A stretch of 64,000 nt of DNA from DATBGS01 sp036557885 (GTDB lineage: Bacteria > Chloroflexota > Ktedonobacteria > Ktedonobacterales > DATBGS01), in NCBI GenBank assembly GCA_036557885.1, contig DATBGS010000122.1, forward strand, positions 62,001-126,000, in the 5' to 3' direction. This document shows positions 8,126 through 16,323 of the stretch, piece by piece. The first letter of the stretch is position 1. Every line of letters starts with the position of its first letter. The notes under the pieces are model-generated. The model did not search any database. It was not told where the DNA came from and worked only from the letters and a program-made list of their open reading frames with translations. Both the position numbers and the translations under genes were made by a program.

Positions 8126-9841
8126 ATGATGAATCCTGATGCTGGCAAGGGTACGTCGCTTGCCTTTCGCATGCGCTTGATGTTGTTGGGGGCGGCTGTC
8201 TTCCCAGTGCTGGTGATCCTGGGTCTGGGAGTCTGGGCCAACCAACAACTCGATCAAGTCTTACAGGCCGACCAAAAGACCACCATCTGGATTGCCACCT
8301 TTGTGTGCGCCATCCTCTGCATGGTCGTGATCGCCTACCTGGGCTACAGCGTCCAGAGACAGGTGCATGAACGCGCAGTGGGCCTGACCGAGGTCTGCAA
8401 AGAGATCGTCTCTGGCAACCAATCCGTGCGCGCGCGGGTCATTGGCGACGATGAATTTGCCGTGCTCGCGGCAAGCATCAATGCCGTGCTGGAGGCTCCC
8501 TCGCGCGGCTCATCGCTGGATGGCAACCGCGAGGCGGCAAGCCTTCAGGCGCAGATAGAAAAACTCCTGCAAGAAGTCAGCGCGGTAGGCGACGGCGACC
8601 TGCGCGTCACGGCTGAAGTAACTCCTGACACGCTGGGCGTGCTGGCGGACTCATTTAATTATATGATCGAGGAGTTAGCCAAGCTGGTGACGCGCGTGCA
8701 GACGACCTCGTTGCAGGTCGCCAGTGCCACGCGGCGCATTTTGGACCGCTCGGCAGAACTGGCCCAGGCGTCGGAGCAGCAAGCCGGGCAGATTGGTCAG
8801 ACCACCGACGCAGTGGATGGCCTGGCAAGTTTTATTCAGGGCACCGCCCGCAACGCGCAACTGAGCACCGAAGCGGCCCAGGAAGCTCTGCGCCACGCGC
8901 ACGCCGGTGAGCAAGCCGTGAATCAAACCATTGACGGCATGCAGCACATCCGCGAGAACGTGCAGGATACCTCCAAGAAGATCAAGCGCCTGGGCGAGCG
9001 CTCCCAGGAAATCGGCGAAATCGTGCGCATCATTGAAGACCTGGCCGACCAGACCAACCTGCTGGCCTTGAACGCCGCCATCCAATCCGCGATGGCCGGC
9101 GAGCATGGACGCGGATTTAGCGTCGTGGCCGACGAGATTCGCCAGTTGGCCGAGCGCTCCGGTGAATCGGCCAAGAAGATCTCCACGCTGGTCAAAGGCA
9201 TCCAGGGCGATACCTACGAAGCCGTCGTGGCAATGGAAGAAAGCACCCAGGAAGTGGTGTCTGGCTCGCGGCTGGCGGACGAAGCTGGCCGGGCCTTGAA
9301 AATGATCTACACCGCGATGGAACGCCAGGCGCAGATGATCGAGATGATCTCGCGCGCCGCCAATGAACGCGCCCAGACCTCCGAGGCAGTGGCGCTTGCC
9401 ATGAACCAGATTTCGGATATTACTCGCCAGACCAGCGCGGCCTCTCAGGATGCTGCGGCCAGCGTGAACTACCTGGCTGAACTGGCCGAGCAACTGCGCG
9501 CGTCTGTGGCGCAGTTCCGCCTGCCGGAGCGTGTCTCCACCGATGCACTGGAGGGCGCGCCGGGCGCTATGCCCGCGCTCCTGGGCATGCCCAATATGCC
9601 CTACGACCAGCAGCAAGATCGCCTGGGGTGGTCGGGCATGCCAGGCGGCGATGAATTTGGCCTGGCTGGTCTGCCCGCGCTGCCGCCGCATAACGGCCAG
9701 ATGCCCATGTCGCCGCGCTATAACGGGCAGCAGTCCTATGCCTCGCATCAGAATGGTCAACAGCCCTACAATCAAGGGCAGCAGTTCCCCGATATGCCCT
9801 TCGGAAATCGTCCCTTTACGAATCAGCAGCCTTACGAATAG
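8126..9841 (+). CDS. Methyl-accepting chemotaxis-type receptor without sensory domain (PilJ-like)
   Basis: A 571-residue membrane receptor. Two transmembrane segments (about residues 13-36 and 52-76) are separated by only about 15 residues, so there is no periplasmic or extracellular ligand domain. HAMP-like helices follow, then a long coiled-coil signalling domain with its hairpin tip at about 305-345 (DQTNLLALNAAIQSAMAGE, then GRGFSVVADEIRQLAERS). The tip has Q and M where flagellar receptors have E and R, a variant I recall from PilJ-type receptors. Residues 470-571 are a Gln/Pro/Gly/Asn-rich tail. The start at 8126 is set by AGGGGGA at 8114-8120; an in-frame ATG at 8090 has no such site. 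Confidence 0.9.
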   Translation: MMNPDAGKGTSLAFRMRLMLLGAAVFPVLVILGLGVWANQQLDQVLQADQKTTIWIATFVCAILCMVVIAYLGYSVQRQVHERAVGLTEVCKEIVSGNQSVRARVIGDDEFAVLAASINAVLEAPSRGSSLDGNREAASLQAQIEKLLQEVSAVGDGDLRVTAEVTPDTLGVLADSFNYMIEELAKLVTRVQTTSLQVASATRRILDRSAELAQASEQQAGQIGQTTDAVDGLASFIQGTARNAQLSTEAAQEALRHAHAGEQAVNQTIDGMQHIRENVQDTSKKIKRLGERSQEIGEIVRIIEDLADQTNLLALNAAIQSAMAGEHGRGFSVVADEIRQLAERSGESAKKISTLVKGIQGDTYEAVVAMEESTQEVVSGSRLADEAGRALKMIYTAMERQAQMIEMISRAANERAQTSEAVALAMNQISDITRQTSAASQDAAASVNYLAELAEQLRASVAQFRLPERVSTDALEGAPGAMPALLGMPNMPYDQQQDRLGWSGMPGGDEFGLAGLPALPPHNGQMPMSPRYNGQQSYASHQNGQQPYNQGQQFPDMPFGNRPFTNQQPYE

Positions 9842-9875
9842 CAGAGCAAGTCTCAAGGCAGACAGCAAGCTCCAC

Positions 9876-9914
9876 AGAGCGCGCCAGGTCAGTGAGCCTG
9901 GCGCAGGCGCTCTT
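9876..9914 (+). promoter_or_regulatory. Stem-loop between receptor and cheA genes
   Basis: GCGCCAGG (9881-9888) pairs perfectly with CCTGGCGC (9897-9904) around an 8-nt loop, with further outer pairing of AGAGC (9876-9880) and GCTCT (9909-9913). No U-tract follows, so it is more likely a transcript-processing or partial attenuation element setting the receptor to kinase ratio than a full terminator. Confidence 0.35.
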
Positions 9915-9947
9915 GAGGTGTTCAAGCAGAATGGCGGTGCGTAAAGC

Positions 9948-12900
9948 ATGTCCAGTTCGTTCGATAAATTTGCCATCCTTGATAGTTTTCTCGACGAGGT
10001 GGGCAGCTATCTCCCTGAAATTGAGGCCAACCTCGACCGACTTGAAAAGGTGCCCGATGATGCAGAGGCCCTCGAGGAAGCCTATCGGCGTACGCACACC
10101 ATCAGCGGGTCGGCTTCGATGATGGATTTCCCCGGCCTGTCGCGCGTGGCCCACGCGATGGAGGATGTGCTGGGGGATGCATTCGACGAAGTGCTGAAAC
10201 TGGATCAGCCAGCCATCAGCTTATTGCGCAGATCGCTGGAACGGGTGCGCCTCTTGCTGGCGGCCATCAAAAATAGCACCAACGACGAAGACAAGATCGT
10301 GGCCGAGGATGCCTCTGAGCACGCTGGTTTTCGCCAGGCACAGGAAGCGCAGCGCGCCAGCGCCAGCCTGATGCAAGAAGCCATCATTGTTCCCTCACCA
10401 GACGAGGAACCACTCGCCCCACCTGTGACCTTCTCTGCGCTCAATGATGAGCTAAGCGAATGGCCTGCTCCCCAGGCATTCTCCAGCCAGACGCTTGCAG
10501 AGCAGCCAGGGGAAGCCGCGTCTGCCTCGGCAGCCCTCCCCGATTGGCTGACCGTGCTGGGCGCGGGTGCGTCGGCCCCACCCGCGCCAGAGGCGCAGCC
10601 CGCCCAACCAGAGGCCCATCTGCCTGCCTCAGAGGGGCAACAGGGCACCACGACCAGGCCACTGCGGTCCACTGCGGCGGGGCCAGGCGCAACTCCCTCG
10701 CGCCCGCTGGAATTTCCGACATTTGAGTGGCCTGCTTCACCGGCTGGCGCGGACAGCGCCAATGGCTTCCAGGACACACCGCATCAAGAATCAGCCTGGC
10801 CCTCTCCGCTGTTGGGCTATCAGGAGGGGGACACCGCGCCCACCCTGCAAGCAGTGCCGGGCGGCCCAGAAGCTGCCCAGCCCTCCCTGGAGGAGATGCT
10901 TGAGGCATTCCGCTCGCCTGCCGATGGGGAATGGCCGGAGCAGCCCGGTTTTTCTGCGAGCATGCCCGCCGCGTCTGGCAATCCACCCTTCCAGATGGAG
11001 GCCAATCCGGCGCCCTTTACCTTTGTTCCGCTTTCGGCCTCAGTTCCTCCAGAATTTGAGCTAAAAGCGCCTGTGCCGCCAGCCTCTCCCGCGACACCGC
11101 CGCCAGCGGCTCCGGCGCCACGCGCCGCCGAGCCAAAAGCGCCCCGGCCTATAGAGCCAGCCGCAGCCGCGCAAGGCAGGATGAGCGCATCGTCACCAGT
11201 GGCGCGCAAAGAAAATGGGCAGGCATCGCCGCCATTGCTTGCCTGGCAAGAAGTCGTGGAGCATGAGAGCGATTTGCGGCGCAGCGCGGCAGCCCTCAAA
11301 GCGACGCTGGCCTCCCTGCGTGGCGTGGTGGCCTCCATCGAGCAAGAGCGCAGCGAACTGCGCAGTTTCCTCGATGGCTCCAAAGATGCCATAGATCGCC
11401 TGGAACTGTGGGCTGGCCGGGCAATGGGCCTGGACCTGCGCCAGAGTCCCGATCATGTCCGCCGCTATCTGCCGCTCTCGGTCCTCTGGGTCGTCACCAC
11501 CCATCTGAAGAAGCTGCTGGCTGGCCTGAAAGAGGCCACCAATGGCCTCTCAGCCACCGAAGGCGAAATGAGCGTCACCAGCGCGCAACTCGCGGAGGCG
11601 GTTCGCAACTGCGGCACCTTTGTCTCCTCCATGCTGGCGATGGCTCCCCAGGAATCGGGCGCTGGCTTTAGCGCCACCCTTGCCCACTTTAGCTGGACTG
11701 CGCCCCCACAGGAAGCGCCCAAAGCGGTGGAGAGCGTCGCGCCTGCTGCTGCGCCCGCCGCGCCAGCCATTGATGAGGCCGCGCTGCGCGAGCAAGTGCG
11801 CCTGGAGTTAGAGCAGCAGGTCCGCCAGGAAGTCGAGCGGAGGGTGCGGGCGGAACTTGAGCAGGAAGTGCGGCGCGAAGAGAGCGAGCGGATACGCCAG
11901 GAGTTGGAACTGGAAATGCGTCGGCAGATACTCGATCAACTGGCGGCTCAGGTGCATGCCGCGCCTCCCCGCCCGGCGGCCTCTACCGCTTCCAGGCCGC
12001 TGATGGTCTTCTCGCCTGAACCCAGGCCGAAAAGGGTCGTTCGCGCCACAGAGCAAAGCGAAGAGGCGCTGGAAGTCTTCCGCGCTGAGGCCGAAGAACA
12101 CCTTCAGAATATTGGCATGGGTGTGACGGCGCTGGAGCACGCGCCAGAAGATCGGGAGGTGCTCCAGGGCATTCGCCGCTCGACGCATACGCTCAAAGGC
12201 GCCGCCGCCATGATGGGCTTTGCGCACATTGCCGACCTGTCACATATTTCCGAGGATTTGCTGGACCAGATCATGGAAGGCAAGGTCCAGGTCAATAAAG
12301 ACGTGCTGAGCGTGATTCTGGATACCTCTGAAGCGCTGGAACAACTGGTCCTGGGCAAGACGGGCGAGCACGGGGGCGATGCGGAGGTGGTAGAGGGCCT
12401 GCGCAAACGCTACCAAACATTGCTGGCTGAGTCAGAAGAAGCCGAGGGCGAGCACTCAGCAAAAGAGCAGCCTGCTGCGGTGGATATGGTGGAGGAAGCC
12501 ACCAACGAGATGCTGCGCGAAACCCTGCAAGGTGAGCAGCAAGCTGGTCACGCGCTGTCGGTGGAGACGAGCGGCACAGCCGTAGACAAGAACGAACTGA
12601 GTGTCCGCATCAAGCTCAAAAAGCTCGACGAACTGGTCAACCTCTTTGGCGAGCAGTTGGTCAATCGCAGCATCCTGGATGAAAAACTCAACCGACTGCT
12701 GCGTATGGTGGCTGACGTGGGCATCAGCAGCACGCGTCTGCGCGATGTGGGCGGACAGTTGGAGACACGCTACGAGGCCGCCATGCTGCCGAGTGGCCGC
12801 CTTGCTTCCCAGGCCACCTCCCAGGAAGGCGTGACGCCCATTACATCAACCACCCGCCCGCTGGGGCGCAAAGCGCTGCCCCCTGGCCGCCAGGTTTCGA

Positions 12901-14636
12901 TGCCACTTGCAGGTTCTTTCATCGGCAGCCTGGGCGACGCCGGGCAAGCCACCGATTTTGATGAGTTGGAACTGGACCGCTACAACGAATTCCATCGGCT
13001 GGCGCGCGGGCTGAGCGAGGGCATCTCGGACATGACGACGCTTAGCTCCGAGATGGAGACGACGATCCGCGAGTGCGAGCAGGTCTTTCAGCGCGAGATG
13101 CGCCTGAGTTCCACCTTCCAGGACCAATTGCTGAAAGTGCGCCTGGTGCCGCTCTCCACGATGGTCCCGCGTCTCTATCGCGCGGCGCGTGCCGTAGCGC
13201 TCCGCCTGGGCAAAGAGATTGATCTGGTGATGGAAGGCGAAGAAACCGAGGTAGACCGCACCGTCTATGAAGAAGTGGCCGGGCCGCTGCTGCATCTGGT
13301 GCGTAATGCCGTGACGCATGGCATTGAGGCGCCAGAAACCCGCGAAGCGGCGGGCAAGCCACGCGCGGGCACCATCAAACTAAGCGCCACCTACGAGGGC
13401 AATCAGGTGATCATCACCGTGCGCGAAGATGGCGCCGGGATTGACGCCGAACGCGTGCGCAACACCGCGATTGCGCGTGGGCTGCTGGATGCCCGTTCGC
13501 CGCTTTCCGAACAGTCGGTGCTCAATCTCATCTTCCGTCCGGGCTTTAGCACGGCTGAGGCGGTGAGCGAAGAGAGCGGGCGCGGCGTAGGGCTGGATGT
13601 CGTGCATGATGTGGTATCGCGCATGCGCGGCACGATTGAGGTCGAATCCACCCCAGGCGAAGGCACCGCCTGGACGATGAAGTTCCCCATCAGCTTGCAG
13701 ATTCAGCGCGCGGTGCTGGTGCGTGCCGCCAACCAGACCTATGCCATTCCAATGGCGCTGGTGGAGCAGATCACCCGCCTGGATTATCACCCCGGCACGC
13801 GAGCGCTGGGTGTGCCAGGCATCGAGGTGCGCGGCGAGGCATACGCCCTGACCGACCTGGCCTCGCTGCTCGCGCTGCCCCCTGCCAGGCCGGATGACCG
13901 CGCCTCGGTGCTGCTCATCGTCTCTGGTCGCCAGCGCTTTGCTCTGACGGTGGAAGGCGTGGTCGGCAAGCAAGAAATTGTGGCAAAGAATCTGGGGCCG
14001 CATCTGCGCCAGGTGAAGGGCGTGGCGGGAGCAACGGTGCTGGGCAACGGGCAGGTGGTCTTGATTCTGGAAATATTAGAATTACTGGAGCAACTCAAGA
14101 CGCAAAGCGCCGCTTCGCTCAGTGTGGTGGCCCCGGTGCTGGCGCATGGCACCGCTGCTAGCACTGCGTCGCTCCCATCGCGCCTGGCGCCGCCCACCTG
14201 GTCTTCGGCAGTGCCCACCTCAAATCGTGGGCAGTTGCCCACCGTGCCGTTGCGCCCGGAAGAGCAGTATGTGCTGGTGGTGGATGATAGCCCCAGCGTG
14301 CGGCGGGTCGTGAGCAATATGCTCAAGACGGCAGGCTGGGAGGTCCAGACGGCGCGCGATGGCATGGAGGCAATGGAAGTGGCGGCAAAGCGCACACCAT
14401 CAGCGGTGCTGCTGGATATTGAGATGCCACGTATGGATGGCTACGAGTTAATGGCGACGCTGCGCAGCCAGGACCAGTTTAAGCATCTGCCCTTGATTGT
14501 GCTGACCTCGCGCGCGGCGGCCAAACACCACCAGCGGGCGTTCCAGCTTGGCGCCGATGCCTATCTCGTCAAACCATACCAGGATGAGGAGTTGCTAAAG
14601 ACGCTCAATACACTGGTGCGCGGGGCACGCGCCTGA
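9948..14636 (+). CDS. CheA-type hybrid histidine kinase with two HPt domains and a receiver (PilL/ChpA-like)
   Basis: A 1562-residue cytoplasmic kinase. Order: HPt1 (1-110, H50 in RTHTISGSASMM); Pro/Ala-rich linker (about 130-430); helical region (430-560); Glu/Arg-rich coiled coil (607-665); HPt2 (700-790, H747 in STHTLKGAAAMM); dimerisation domain with a 60-residue insertion (880-1065); ATPase domain (N box HLVRNAVTHGIE near 1114, REDGAGID, GRGVGLDVV); CheW-like domain (1250-1385); and a receiver (1440-1560) with phospho-Asp D1490. It should phosphorylate the single-domain receivers encoded upstream, driven by the receptor through CheW. Pil-type kinases (ChpA, PilL, HmpE) share this HPt-kinase-receiver plan. 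No CheB or CheR gene is nearby. Confidence 0.93.
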   Translation: MSSSFDKFAILDSFLDEVGSYLPEIEANLDRLEKVPDDAEALEEAYRRTHTISGSASMMDFPGLSRVAHAMEDVLGDAFDEVLKLDQPAISLLRRSLERVRLLLAAIKNSTNDEDKIVAEDASEHAGFRQAQEAQRASASLMQEAIIVPSPDEEPLAPPVTFSALNDELSEWPAPQAFSSQTLAEQPGEAASASAALPDWLTVLGAGASAPPAPEAQPAQPEAHLPASEGQQGTTTRPLRSTAAGPGATPSRPLEFPTFEWPASPAGADSANGFQDTPHQESAWPSPLLGYQEGDTAPTLQAVPGGPEAAQPSLEEMLEAFRSPADGEWPEQPGFSASMPAASGNPPFQMEANPAPFTFVPLSASVPPEFELKAPVPPASPATPPPAAPAPRAAEPKAPRPIEPAAAAQGRMSASSPVARKENGQASPPLLAWQEVVEHESDLRRSAAALKATLASLRGVVASIEQERSELRSFLDGSKDAIDRLELWAGRAMGLDLRQSPDHVRRYLPLSVLWVVTTHLKKLLAGLKEATNGLSATEGEMSVTSAQLAEAVRNCGTFVSSMLAMAPQESGAGFSATLAHFSWTAPPQEAPKAVESVAPAAAPAAPAIDEAALREQVRLELEQQVRQEVERRVRAELEQEVRREESERIRQELELEMRRQILDQLAAQVHAAPPRPAASTASRPLMVFSPEPRPKRVVRATEQSEEALEVFRAEAEEHLQNIGMGVTALEHAPEDREVLQGIRRSTHTLKGAAAMMGFAHIADLSHISEDLLDQIMEGKVQVNKDVLSVILDTSEALEQLVLGKTGEHGGDAEVVEGLRKRYQTLLAESEEAEGEHSAKEQPAAVDMVEEATNEMLRETLQGEQQAGHALSVETSGTAVDKNELSVRIKLKKLDELVNLFGEQLVNRSILDEKLNRLLRMVADVGISSTRLRDVGGQLETRYEAAMLPSGRLASQATSQEGVTPITSTTRPLGRKALPPGRQVSMPLAGSFIGSLGDAGQATDFDELELDRYNEFHRLARGLSEGISDMTTLSSEMETTIRECEQVFQREMRLSSTFQDQLLKVRLVPLSTMVPRLYRAARAVALRLGKEIDLVMEGEETEVDRTVYEEVAGPLLHLVRNAVTHGIEAPETREAAGKPRAGTIKLSATYEGNQVIITVREDGAGIDAERVRNTAIARGLLDARSPLSEQSVLNLIFRPGFSTAEAVSEESGRGVGLDVVHDVVSRMRGTIEVESTPGEGTAWTMKFPISLQIQRAVLVRAANQTYAIPMALVEQITRLDYHPGTRALGVPGIEVRGEAYALTDLASLLALPPARPDDRASVLLIVSGRQRFALTVEGVVGKQEIVAKNLGPHLRQVKGVAGATVLGNGQVVLILEILELLEQLKTQSAASLSVVAPVLAHGTAASTASLPSRLAPPTWSSAVPTSNRGQLPTVPLRPEEQYVLVVDDSPSVRRVVSNMLKTAGWEVQTARDGMEAMEVAAKRTPSAVLLDIEMPRMDGYELMATLRSQDQFKHLPLIVLTSRAAAKHHQRAFQLGADAYLVKPYQDEELLKTLNTLVRGARA

Positions 14637-14671
14637 CATCTGAGCAAGGCTGGCAGCGAGAGGTGGCAGCG

Positions 14672-14878
14672 ATGGGTCGCGAACGCACAGTGCTGATCTG
14701 GGAGGCGCATCACCAGATGCTGACGGATGAACTACGGCAGGTAGAGCAGCGTCTGGCAGCGCGAGAAAGAACCAGCCCACCAGATGAAGCGCAAATAGCC
14801 GCGCTGCGCGAGCGGGCCAGGGAACTGCGCGCCAAATTGCAGGCGTTGGGGCCTTCGCCCAGAGCCAAAATGGGCTGA
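14672..14878 (+). CDS. Small coiled-coil protein
   Basis: A 68-residue, strongly charged protein that is almost entirely one heptad-patterned helix pair (MLTDELRQVEQRLAARE, then AQIAALRERARELRAKLQAL) with a Ser-Pro break in the middle. It follows the CheA-type kinase by 35 bases on the same strand and precedes strong terminator hairpins, so it is probably the last gene of the chemosensory operon. ATG 14672 is preceded by GAGAGG at 14658-14663. I recognise no family. It could be a structural partner of the kinase array, or simply an operon-end hypothetical. Confidence 0.5.
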   Translation: MGRERTVLIWEAHHQMLTDELRQVEQRLAARERTSPPDEAQIAALRERARELRAKLQALGPSPRAKMG

Positions 14879-14881
14879 CCC

Positions 14882-14912
14882 CTTGTACCACCGGCGTCCC
14901 CGCCGGTCCTGG
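14882..14912. repeat. Dispersed hairpin repeat, TGTAGCACCGGC family (copy 1)
   Basis: ACCGGCG (arm) TCCC (loop) CGCCGGT, preceded by TTGTACC and followed by CCTGGGG. The same layout recurs at 16181, 16210, 16250, 46858, 46896, 46929 and, in part, 49508-49540, always between genes. Confidence 0.6.
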
Positions 14913-14937
14913 GGCGCGGGCAAACCGCCCGCGCCCC
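14911..14937. terminator. Strong bidirectional hairpin between the chemosensory operon and leuB
   Basis: An 11-bp perfect GC-rich stem (14911-14921 with 14927-14937, GGGGCGCGGGC arm) with loop AAACC, followed on the plus strand by TCTTGT. It lies between two convergent genes and could stop transcripts from both sides. Confidence 0.6.
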
Positions 14938-14959
14938 TCTTGTATGCGTTGCGAGGCAG

Positions 14960-16060
14960 CTATTTGCCCTGGGCCACGCGCTCGGCAATCAGCTCGCCCA
15001 TGCGCTCCGTGCTCACCAGCTTTTCGGCGTCGCCGCGCAGATCAGCCGTGTGATAGCCCTGCTCCAACACCACATCAACCGCCTGCTCCACCGCTTCAGC
15101 CGCCTGCGCCAGCCCACAGGAATAGCGCAGCAGCATTGCCATGCTCAGAATGGCGCCCAGCGGGTTAGCGAGATGCTGCCCGGCGATGTCTGGCGCGGTG
15201 CCGTGAATCGGCTCATACAGGCCAAAGGTGCCGTGCGTGGTCTGGCGCGTGCCCAGGCTGGCGGAAGGCAGCATGCCCAGCGACCCAGCCAGCATAGACG
15301 CCTCATCGGTGAGAATATCGCCAAACATGTTTTCCATCACCAGCACATCGAAGCTGGCCGGATTGCTGATCAGCCGCATGGCGCAGGCATCCACCAGCAA
15401 ATGGTTCAGCGTGATCTCCGGCTCCTCAGCGCCGATGCGCGTGGCGACGCGCCGCCAAAGGCGCGACGAACTGAGCACGTTGGCTTTATCCACCGAGGTT
15501 ACGATCTTGCGCCGGTCCCGCGCCAGCCGAAACGCCATGCGCACCGCCCGCTCTATCTCAAGCTCAGTGTAGATGAGCGTATCAACCGCTGAGGCGCCCT
15601 CTGGCCCTTCGCGTATCTCGCTGGGCTTGCCATAATACAGGCCGCCGGTCAGTTCGCGCACAACGATCAGGTCCACGCCCTTGAGCACATCCGGCTTGAG
15701 CGTCGAGGCGTCCAGCAGGCCAGGGCGTGCCCGCACCGGGCGCAGGTTGGCATAGAGTTCAAAAATCTTGCGCAGCCGAAAGAGCGCGTATTCTGGCTGT
15801 TTGGGGTTGGCAGGGTCGCCAGGCGCGGTGCCACCCACCGCGCCAAAGAGAATGGCGTCGCTCTGCTGGCAAAGCAACACGGTTTCTTCAGAGATAGCGG
15901 CGCCCTCTTGTTGCACGGCGTTCAAGCCTACCAGCCGCTCTGTTGTCTGAAACTGGTGCCCAAAGCGCTTGCCCACCGCGTGCAGCCCGCGCACAGCCTG
16001 ATAGGTGACTTCTGGCCCGATGCCATCGCCACCCAGCACAGCAATGTGATAGTTTCCCAT
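14960..16060 (-). CDS. leuB: 3-isopropylmalate dehydrogenase
   Basis: A 366-residue enzyme of leucine biosynthesis that oxidises and decarboxylates 3-isopropylmalate with NAD+. It starts with HIAVLGGDGIGPEV, the signature of the isocitrate/isopropylmalate dehydrogenase family, and has VVRELTGGLYYGKP, VTSVDKANVL, LVDACAMRLI and, near the C-terminus, YEPIHGTAPDIAGQHLANP, which distinguishes LeuB from isocitrate dehydrogenase. Length is normal. The gene stands alone and opposite to its neighbours; leuA and leuCD are not in the window. AAAGGAT lies 12 bases upstream of the start, further than ideal. Confidence 0.95.
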   Translation of the reverse strand: MGNYHIAVLGGDGIGPEVTYQAVRGLHAVGKRFGHQFQTTERLVGLNAVQQEGAAISEETVLLCQQSDAILFGAVGGTAPGDPANPKQPEYALFRLRKIFELYANLRPVRARPGLLDASTLKPDVLKGVDLIVVRELTGGLYYGKPSEIREGPEGASAVDTLIYTELEIERAVRMAFRLARDRRKIVTSVDKANVLSSSRLWRRVATRIGAEEPEITLNHLLVDACAMRLISNPASFDVLVMENMFGDILTDEASMLAGSLGMLPSASLGTRQTTHGTFGLYEPIHGTAPDIAGQHLANPLGAILSMAMLLRYSCGLAQAAEAVEQAVDVVLEQGYHTADLRGDAEKLVSTERMGELIAERVAQGK

Positions 16061-16323
16061 ACGTCATCGTATCCTTTATTATTAAGAAATCTTCTGGTTT
16101 GTTCCCTTTGTATATCACATTGACTGAGAGGTAGGCGCTTGCCGCCGTGCCCCCTTGTCTTGGGGGTGCCCCCTCTGGGCGTACCACCGGCATCTCTGCC
16201 GGTTAGATGCTTGTAGCACCGGCCACCGTGCCGGTCCTGGGTGGGGTTATGTAGCACCGGCGTCCCTGCCGGTCCTGGGCGGGGTAGGGCAGGCCGCGCC
16301 TTGAAAGGAAGCGTTGCGAACAC
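16061..16323. other. Repeat-rich divergent spacer between leuB and an acetyltransferase
   Basis: This 263-base spacer carries three hairpin repeats (16181-16205, 16210-16241, 16250-16280) and a block near 16137-16178 (CTTGCCGCCGTGCCCC type) that is shared with the element at 17134-17265. The AT-rich part near 16070-16120 is the likely promoter region for leuB on the minus strand, but no clear -35/-10 pair was resolved. Confidence 0.5.
16181..16280. repeat. Three tandem copies of the TGTAGCACCGGC hairpin repeat
   Basis: Copies at 16181-16205, 16210-16241 and 16250-16280 share the plan GTA(G/C)CACCGGC, a short loop of the TCCCT kind, then GCCGG and CCTGGG. The loop sequence changes between copies while the stems stay paired, which suggests conserved structure rather than recent duplication alone. 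Confidence 0.65.

Noticed and set aside
8675..9976. 433-codon antisense frame over the receptor and spacer
   Set aside because: It lies opposite a well-supported receptor gene, has no motif and follows the codon bias of the plus-strand gene; a shadow of GC-rich coding DNA.
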